A DNA stretch of 11,331 nt from an uncultured Bacteroidota bacterium (GTDB lineage: Bacteria > Bacteroidota > Bacteroidia > UBA7662). Every line of letters begins with the position of its first letter. Within the stretch, counting starts at the first letter, position 1. The notes under the pieces were generated by a model. That model was not told the origin of the DNA. It made no database searches and was given only the letters and a program-made list of their open reading frames with translations. The position numbers and the translations under genes were made by a program. Positions 6,159 to 11,331 of the stretch are shown here, piece after piece. Location: contig CAIVQI010000336.1 in NCBI GenBank assembly GCA_903908015.1, positions 1 to 11,331 of the forward strand, read 5' to 3'.

Positions 6159-8108
6159 TTATTGGTTTGATTGGCCTGCATGAAGTTGTTCTAATTCGGT
6201 AAGTTGTGTTTCCCATAAGGGGATTAATTCACCTATGAGTTGTTCCGTTTCATCTAATTCATTCTGAAGCGATCGGAGCAATTCGAATTGCAGCGCATGG
6301 GAGGGGTCCGCCATTTTTTCAAGTAGTCGCGCTTTTTTTTCTTCCGCTTTTGACAGGTCTTCTTCCGTTTTTCGGCAATCGCGTTCTGCTTTGGCCCATT
6401 TTCTTTTGGATTCTTTTTGTTCGTGATAGGAAATAGGGCTGTCGGAATGTGGGGTAGGTTTGTTCGGCAGAACTGAATGTACTGCGGAATATGGTGTTGA
6501 TGATGTCGTGGTTTTCCATGGCTCACCCCATCGTTCGGAAAACGCTGCAAATGGTCCGGGGTAAACGTGGATTTTGCCATCCATCACATACCACACTTTA
6601 TTGCAGGCTTGTTCTAGTAAGTATCGGTCGTGCGCCACCAGCACATAACTTCCCTCAAAATCTTGAAGGGCATCAATGAGCGCTTCCACTGATTCCATGT
6701 CGAGGTGATTGCCTGGTTCGTCCAATAAAAGGGTATTGGAACGAGCCAACAGTACGCCAGACAAAGCCAACCGGGCCTTTTCACCCCCGGAAAAGATGCC
6801 TACAGGCTTGTCCATATCATCCTGACCGAATAGAAATGCGCCCAAGGCCGATCGCACTTCCTGTACGGTGCAGTGTTCTGCCAGACGCAACGCCTCATCC
6901 AGCAAACTATTTTTGAGGTTCAGTGACTCGGTTTGGTGCTGGGCGTAATACGCGAGGTCAACCTGATGCCCTAATTTTCGTTCGCCTTCACATGCTTCCG
7001 TGCCCAAAAGAATTCTAAGCAGCGTAGATTTACCAGTACCATTGGGGCCAACCAACGCTATTTTATCACCCCTTTCCCATTGAACAGAAGCGCCGTTTAA
7101 AATATTGACACCGGGAAACGACTTATTGACCCGGTCCAATTCCATCAGCAATTTGCCAGGTTTTCGGTTCGGTACAAACCGAAATCGAGGTGCGCGGTCA
7201 CTTTCTTTCACCTCAGCCACAAGGTCCTTCTTTTGCAGCAGTTGAATGCGGCTTTGGACGGCTTTAGCCTTACTGGCCTTGTAGCGAAAGCGCTCAATAA
7301 AGCGCATTTCATGGGCCAGCATTTTCTGTTGGTTGCTCCAAGCCAATCGTTGTTGCTCGAGTCGGGTCATCTTCTGTTCCTCGAAAGACTCATAATCGCC
7401 TTTGTAGACCCACAGTTTTTTTTGGTCGATTTCCAGGATTCGGTTGCAACAGCGGTTCAAAAATGTGCGGTCGTGCGACACCAGGAGCACGCTGTGGGGG
7501 TAGCGGCGGATAAAATCTTCCAGCCAGTTGATGGCCGGCAGATCAAGGTGATTGGTGGGTTCGTCGAGCAATAATAGTCCGGGTTTCTGAAGGAGCACCT
7601 TGCCCAACATGGCGCGCATTCTCCAGCCGCCACTGAATTGTTTGTATGGCTTTTCCATGTCGGTGCTTCTAAATCCAAGCCCTTTGAGGGTTTCCTCCAC
7701 CAGAGCTTCAATTCGAAACGCATCCAGGCGCGTTAACTCATCCAACAGGTCGGCCTGCTTCTGCCAATAATCCAAATCGGTGGTCGATGATTCTTCTAAA
7801 AGACTATCCTCGTACTGCTTTCGCATGAACAACAAATCACCAAAGGCCTCAGAGACAACCGCCAACAGGCTATTAGAGGAAGAAAAAGACAATAAATCTT
7901 GGTGAAAGTAACCGATTTTTAAATTTTTGGGCACGCTAATTCTGCCTCCACCGCTTTCGGGTTGTGCCAGAGCGCGTATCAACGTACTTTTCCCACATCC
8001 GTTGCGACCAATCAACGCGGCTCGATCCTGCGCTCCCAGTTGAAAAGAGGCCTGTTCAACGAGATCTTCGCCTCCCGCTGTAAGGGTTAATTGATGTACG
8101 GTGACCAT
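6159..8108 (-). CDS. ABC-F family ATPase with C-terminal coiled-coil extension
   Basis: This soluble protein of 649 residues has two ABC domains and no membrane segment, so it is not a transporter; ABC-F proteins bind the ribosome and act on stalled or antibiotic-blocked translation. Domain 1 has Walker A GRNGCGKST (34-42), signature FSGGWRMR (158-165), Walker B with E183 in DEPTNHLD, and switch H212 in SHDR. A charged helical linker, typical of the family, spans about 230-310. Domain 2 has Walker A GPNGTGKST (354-362), signature FSGGEKARL (439-447), E464 in DEPGNHLD and H493 in AHDR. Glycine 466 replaces the usual threonine. Residues 530-562 are Ser/Thr/Pro-rich and 563-645 form a Lys/Glu-rich coiled coil as in Uup/YheS-like members. 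The exact subfamily is not assigned. The T9SS plug gene follows after 18 bases. Confidence 0.93.
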   Translation of the reverse strand: MVTVHQLTLTAGGEDLVEQASFQLGAQDRAALIGRNGCGKSTLIRALAQPESGGGRISVPKNLKIGYFHQDLLSFSSSNSLLAVVSEAFGDLLFMRKQYEDSLLEESSTTDLDYWQKQADLLDELTRLDAFRIEALVEETLKGLGFRSTDMEKPYKQFSGGWRMRAMLGKVLLQKPGLLLLDEPTNHLDLPAINWLEDFIRRYPHSVLLVSHDRTFLNRCCNRILEIDQKKLWVYKGDYESFEEQKMTRLEQQRLAWSNQQKMLAHEMRFIERFRYKASKAKAVQSRIQLLQKKDLVAEVKESDRAPRFRFVPNRKPGKLLMELDRVNKSFPGVNILNGASVQWERGDKIALVGPNGTGKSTLLRILLGTEACEGERKLGHQVDLAYYAQHQTESLNLKNSLLDEALRLAEHCTVQEVRSALGAFLFGQDDMDKPVGIFSGGEKARLALSGVLLARSNTLLLDEPGNHLDMESVEALIDALQDFEGSYVLVAHDRYLLEQACNKVWYVMDGKIHVYPGPFAAFSERWGEPWKTTTSSTPYSAVHSVLPNKPTPHSDSPISYHEQKESKRKWAKAERDCRKTEEDLSKAEEKKARLLEKMADPSHALQFELLRSLQNELDETEQLIGELIPLWETQLTELEQLHAGQSNQ

Positions 8109-8162
8109 GATCGCTTTTCGCAGGCAATGATACGGCTTGATGCATAATTTTTAGTCTTCTGG

Positions 8163-8192
8163 TTGCGATTTGCGCTTCAATTTCTACCTTTG
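8163..8192 (+). promoter_or_regulatory. Bacteroidota-type promoter of the nqr operon
   Basis: TTG at 8163-8165, a spacer of exactly 19 bases, and TACCTTTG at 8185-8192 match the phylum's TTG-N19-TAnnTTTG promoter with no mismatch in the fixed positions. Transcription would begin near 8197-8199, leaving a leader of about 66 bases before nqrA. The divergent ABC-F gene starts at 8108, so its own control region must lie between 8109 and here; only a one-mismatch TATCATTG was seen for it. Confidence 0.65.
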
Positions 8193-8195
8193 CCC

Positions 8196-8239
8196 CGCCT
8201 AAGTCTTTGAAATGATTCAAAACAATGACGACTGAGGCG
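8196..8239 (+). promoter_or_regulatory. Nested inverted repeat in the nqr leader, candidate 5' stem-loop or operator
   Basis: CGCCTAAGTC (8196-8205) pairs with GACTGAGGCG (8230-8239) over 10 positions with a single A-G mismatch. Inside, TTTGAA (8206-8211) and TTCAAA (8216-8221) form a perfect 6-base stem with an ATGA loop. Six thymines follow at 8246-8251. With the predicted start near 8197-8199 the outer stem would sit at the very 5' end of the mRNA. It could stabilise the message, act as an attenuator, or be a protein-binding site; the sequence cannot choose. Confidence 0.45.
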
Positions 8240-8264
8240 CGTTCGTTTTTTGTCAATCGAAAAC

Positions 8265-9623
8265 ATGGCATCTACCATCAAATTACGCAGGGGCTTCGAC
8301 ATCAAATTAAAGGGTCAGGCCAAGAAGGAAAATTGTGTTGCAGTTCACACCCAAACGGTGTCCATTAATCCACCGGCATTTCGGTATTCGACATTCAAGT
8401 TGCTGGTGGATGTGGGTACGGAGGTTCAGGTGGGCACACCCTTACTTTACGATAAAAAGCATCCGTCAGTGGTTGTTTCATCACCCGTTTCTGGCGAGGT
8501 GGTTGCCGTTCATCGTGGCGACCGCCGTGTGCTACAGGAAATTGTAATCTTGGCCGATCAACAACAAAAGCACATCGAATTTGGCCCATTGAATCTCGAT
8601 TCGATGGATGCAACTACGCTGAGAACCTCCCTGCAGCAAGCAGGTTTATGGCCACTCATTCGTCGTCGGCCCTTTGATTGCATCGCTCTTCCTGATGAAA
8701 ACCCGATTGGCATTTTTGTTTCAGGCTTTGATTCGGCGCCATTGGCACCTTCAGTCGATTTTTTAATCAAAGGACACGAACAAGCATTTCAGGCCGGACT
8801 TCATTTGCTCACTCGCTTGAGTCAGGCTCCCGTCCATTTGGGAATACACGCCACCCAAACCCAGTCGGCTGCGTTGCTGAAAGCCGAGAAAGTTCAAATA
8901 CACCGTTTCGAAGGAGCGCATCCTGCCGGTAATGTGGGCATTCAGATGCACCACATACGTCCTGTCAATAAGGGCGAGGCTGCATGGTATGTGCATCCAT
9001 CAGATGTGGTGATTTTGGGTAGGTTTGTCTTGAATGGTCGGTGCGATTTTCGCCGCCGCATGGCCTTAACAGGGTCCGAGTTAAAAGAGCCCCGCTACGT
9101 TGACACCTTTCTGGGTGCTTCCGTACAATCGATTACAGCGGGTGAATTTTCAGGAAAGAAAGACGTGCGCTTGATCAGTGGAAATGTCTTGACCGGAACA
9201 AAAGTGAATTCTGAAGGCCATTTGGGCTACTATGATCATCAGCTCACAGCCATTCCGGAGGGCAATGATTTAGAGTTTCTTGGCTGGTTATTGCCCAGTT
9301 ATCCGCGCCCGGACATTTCCCGATCGTTTTTGTCGGGTTGGCTGAAAAATCGGGTGTATCAAGTCAATACAAACACCCATGGAGAAGAGCGTGCGTTTGT
9401 GGTCACCGGTCAATACGAGCAGGTTCTTCCTATGGATATTCACCCCACTTACCTATTGAAGTCCATCATGTATCAAGACATTGAAGAGATGGAGAAACTT
9501 GGAATCTATGAAGTTTCAGAGGAAGATTTTGCCCTTTGTGAGTTTGTTTGCACTTCCAAGATTCCTGTTCAGAAAATCATTAGAGAAGGGCTTGACCTCA
9601 TGTATGAAGATTCAATGGCATAA
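8265..9623 (+). CDS. nqrA: Na+-translocating NADH:quinone oxidoreductase subunit A
   Basis: NqrA is the peripheral cytoplasmic subunit of the respiratory sodium pump (EC 7.2.1.1), which passes electrons from NADH to quinone and drives Na+ out of the cell. The ATG at 8265 gives 452 residues starting MASTIKLRRGFDIKLKG, which fits the family start (KxKxGxDIKLKG); an in-frame TTG at 8250 would add five residues and is less likely. Visible parts are a lipoyl/biotin-like barrel region at about 25-95 with SSPVSGEV (72-79), the conserved GAHPAGNVGIQMHHIRPVN (217-235), a central domain with VVILGRF (248-254), and a C-terminal helical region with EFVCTSKIP (426-434), related to the RnfC C-terminus. C425 and C429 sit in that region. 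nqrB follows after 18 bases. First gene of the operon. Confidence 0.96.
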   Translation: MASTIKLRRGFDIKLKGQAKKENCVAVHTQTVSINPPAFRYSTFKLLVDVGTEVQVGTPLLYDKKHPSVVVSSPVSGEVVAVHRGDRRVLQEIVILADQQQKHIEFGPLNLDSMDATTLRTSLQQAGLWPLIRRRPFDCIALPDENPIGIFVSGFDSAPLAPSVDFLIKGHEQAFQAGLHLLTRLSQAPVHLGIHATQTQSAALLKAEKVQIHRFEGAHPAGNVGIQMHHIRPVNKGEAAWYVHPSDVVILGRFVLNGRCDFRRRMALTGSELKEPRYVDTFLGASVQSITAGEFSGKKDVRLISGNVLTGTKVNSEGHLGYYDHQLTAIPEGNDLEFLGWLLPSYPRPDISRSFLSGWLKNRVYQVNTNTHGEERAFVVTGQYEQVLPMDIHPTYLLKSIMYQDIEEMEKLGIYEVSEEDFALCEFVCTSKIPVQKIIREGLDLMYEDSMA

Positions 9624-9641
9624 ACCTACATCAATCAACCT

Positions 9642-10778
9642 ATGAAATTTTTGAAAGATCGTATTATTGAATGGAGGCCTCATTTTGAGAAAGGGGGGAA
9701 ATACGAACGTTTCCACACCGTTTTTGATGGGTTTTCTACATTTTTATTCACACCAGATTCGGTAACAACCCAGGGTGCGCACATACGTGGCGGAATGGAC
9801 TTGAAGCGCACCATGTTTTTTGTGATTCTGGCCATGCTGCCGGCGTTCATTTTTGGAATGTTTAACGTGGGACACCAGCATTACTTGTCCACAGGTGAAT
9901 TCACATCTGTCGGTGACGGGATTTTAGAAAAGTTCATTTTTGGGGCCTTAAAAGTGATACCAATTGTCGTTGTGGCGTATGGGGTAGGTCTGGGGATTGA
10001 GTTTTTTATTGCGTCACGAAAAGGGCACAGCATCAATGAGGGGTATTTGGTGTCCGGATTGCTGATCCCATTGGTCATGCCGCCCGATATTCCGCTGTGG
10101 ATGGTGGGTTTGGCATCAGCATTTGCGGTCATCTTCGCCAAGGAGGTTTTTGGAGGAACAGGCATGAACGTGTTGAATGTGGCCCTCACTGCCCGTGTTT
10201 TTCTCTTTTTTGCCTATCCTACTTATATGTCAGGTGATATGGTTTGGATCGCTGATAAGCCTGATACCTATAGTGGCGCTACAGCCCTAGCCAACTCCAT
10301 ACAGGGTTCGACTGGTTTTTGTACAACCGATATGTTTCTGGGTTTTATCCCAGGGTCTATTGGGGAAACAAGTAAGTTGGCCATACTCATGGGTGCTGCA
10401 TTTTTGATTTTTACCGGTATTGGAAGTGCTACTGTGATGATTTCTGTGCTCATCGGCGCAGGTATTATGGGACTCATTTTTAATGCAATCGCTTTGAATG
10501 ATTTTATGAGGCTACCGTTTTGGAATCACTATTTGATGGGTGGTCTCATGTTTGGGGCTGTTTTTATGGCCACTGACCCGGTTACTGCAGCCCAAACTGA
10601 GCGTGGTAAATGGATTTACGGACTGCTCATCGGCATGATGGCGGTTATGATTCGTGTGTTTAATCCAGCTTATCCAGAAGGAATTATGCTCGCCATTTTG
10701 TTTGGTAATGTTATGGCGCCGCTGATCGATCACTTTGTAGTACAATCAAACATTAAAAAACGTCTCGCCCGTGCTTAA
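9642..10778 (+). CDS. nqrB: Na+-translocating NADH:quinone oxidoreductase subunit B
   Basis: NqrB is the large membrane subunit that carries covalently bound FMN and contributes to the quinone site and sodium path. This copy has 378 residues and about ten hydrophobic segments, the first near 57-77 after a cytoplasmic N-terminal tail (VTTQGAHIRGGMDLKR, 41-56, typical of the family). T214 in Y-SGAT-ALA is the expected FMN-phosphoester threonine. Other conserved stretches are GLLIPLVMPPDIPLW (139-153), FGGTGMNVLNVALTARVFLFFAYP (170-193) and ATDPVTAAQTERGKWIYG (310-327). The ATG at 9642 starts the family's usual MKFLKDRIIEWRPHFEKGGKYE region. Its 3' end overlaps nqrC by 8 bases, which suggests translational coupling. 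Confidence 0.97.
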   Translation: MKFLKDRIIEWRPHFEKGGKYERFHTVFDGFSTFLFTPDSVTTQGAHIRGGMDLKRTMFFVILAMLPAFIFGMFNVGHQHYLSTGEFTSVGDGILEKFIFGALKVIPIVVVAYGVGLGIEFFIASRKGHSINEGYLVSGLLIPLVMPPDIPLWMVGLASAFAVIFAKEVFGGTGMNVLNVALTARVFLFFAYPTYMSGDMVWIADKPDTYSGATALANSIQGSTGFCTTDMFLGFIPGSIGETSKLAILMGAAFLIFTGIGSATVMISVLIGAGIMGLIFNAIALNDFMRLPFWNHYLMGGLMFGAVFMATDPVTAAQTERGKWIYGLLIGMMAVMIRVFNPAYPEGIMLAILFGNVMAPLIDHFVVQSNIKKRLARA

Positions 10779-11331
10779 TTCCAATACCTACGTATTCGGC
10801 TTCGCATTTGCCGTTACGGTCATCGTGGCCCTGATGTTGTCGGGGGCTGCTACCCTGCTGAAACCCTTCCAAGAGCAGAATTTTTTGAAAGAGAAGCAGG
10901 AGAACATCCTGAGTGTCGTAGGCAAGGTAGCTCCCGACGACTACAAAAAATTTGATAGTTACATCCAATCTGTTGTGATTGATGAACAAGGGAATGAAGT
11001 GAAAAACGTAAAGGCGTTTGACATTAATTTGGCCTACGATAAAAAAATACGCTCCAAAAACCCAAAACATCCACTGAGATATCCATTGTATATTTTTGAG
11101 GAGGGCGGGAAAAAGACCTATATTCTTCAATTGGCCGGGGTAGGTTTATGGGGTCCTATTTGGGGATACCTGGCATTGGATGAAGACGGCAATACGGTGA
11201 AAAAAGCGGTCTTTGACCACAAGGGGGAGACCCCTGGATTGGGTGCTGAAATCAATACAGACGGATTCGAAAATCAGTTTCAAAACCGAAAAATCATGGA
11301 TGAGTCAGGTGCATTTGTCTCGGTTCAAGTG
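10771..11331 (+). CDS. nqrC: Na+-translocating NADH:quinone oxidoreductase subunit C, N-terminal part, cut by the window edge
   Basis: NqrC is the second covalent FMN carrier of the pump, anchored by one N-terminal helix with a periplasmic FMN-binding domain. The frame is open for 187 codons to the window end. The start is GTG at 10771, inside the end of nqrB: there is an in-frame stop at 10738 and no ATG between, and the next ATG (10834) would cut into the membrane helix at residues 7-29. The visible sequence includes WGPIWGYLALDEDG (about 129-142) and HKGETPGLGAEI (about 151-162), a hallmark of NqrC/RnfG-type FMN-binding domains. The FMN-attaching SGAT threonine is expected beyond the window. 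The remaining third or so of the gene and nqrDEF should follow. Confidence 0.93.
   Translation, partial: MLNSNTYVFGFAFAVTVIVALMLSGAATLLKPFQEQNFLKEKQENILSVVGKVAPDDYKKFDSYIQSVVIDEQGNEVKNVKAFDINLAYDKKIRSKNPKHPLRYPLYIFEEGGKKTYILQLAGVGLWGPIWGYLALDEDGNTVKKAVFDHKGETPGLGAEINTDGFENQFQNRKIMDESGAFVSVQV

Noticed and set aside
7233..7574. Plus-strand open frame of 113 codons inside the ABC-F gene
   Set aside because: Antisense to conserved ABC-F motifs; no independent start signal.
8109..8160. TATCATTG as a promoter element for the ABC-F gene on the minus strand
   Set aside because: One mismatch to TAnnTTTG and no TTG at a suitable upstream distance; too weak to list as a feature.
8250..8264. TTG start for nqrA
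   Set aside because: The ATG at 8265 matches the family N-terminus; the extra five residues have no counterpart in the family that I know.
10753..11130. Minus-strand open frame of 125 codons at the right end
   Set aside because: It is antisense to nqrC, which is clearly recognisable and fits the operon; the hydrophobic look is the mirror of the nqrC membrane helix and A/T-rich codons.
1..11331. CRISPR array, tRNA/rRNA, insertion sequence, phage or defence island
   Set aside because: No regularly spaced repeats, cloverleaf or rRNA-like sequence, transposase, integrase or known defence domains were seen; nearly all bases are covered by conserved genes.

Overview
The window looks like an ordinary chromosomal segment of a member of the Bacteroidota (Bacteroidetes). 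The main reasons are a protein of the type IX secretion system plug family, which is confined to that phylum, A/T-rich gene leaders without clear Shine-Dalgarno sequences, and matches to the phylum's unusual promoter (TTG, a spacer of about 19 bases, then TAnnTTTG). The order or genus cannot be fixed from this sequence. No RNA gene, CRISPR array, insertion sequence, phage gene or integrase was seen.

Layout. Positions 1-2182 (minus strand) hold two exported hydrolases in tandem: a beta-lactamase-fold serine hydrolase followed 8 bases later by a subtilisin-like protease that runs off the left edge. Position 2330-2953 (plus) is a lipoprotein of unknown function. It ends tail to tail, with overlapping stop codons, against a minus-strand pair: an acetoacetyl-CoA thiolase followed 12 bases later by a small exported glucosaminidase (2950-4590). 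A 239-base gap (4591-4829) carries a candidate thiolase promoter and a purine-rich tract with quadruplex-forming spacing. Next, still on the minus strand, are an ABC-F ATPase and the T9SS plug protein (4830-8108). From the divergent gap at 8109-8264 the plus-strand nqrABC genes of the sodium-translocating NADH:quinone oxidoreductase run off the right edge, inside nqrC.

How the genes work together. NqrA, NqrB and NqrC are the first half of a six-subunit respiratory sodium pump (NqrABCDEF); nqrD-F presumably follow the window. The plug protein belongs to the outer-membrane export machinery that secretes proteins such as subtilases. Whether the partial subtilase here is a T9SS substrate cannot be told, because its C-terminus is missing. 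The other neighbours look like housekeeping or envelope genes without an obvious shared pathway.

I found no convincing undescribed multi-gene system. The points most worth a second look are the nested inverted repeat in the nqr leader, the G-rich tract upstream of the thiolase, the altered second Walker B motif of the ABC-F protein, and the unrecognised lipoprotein.
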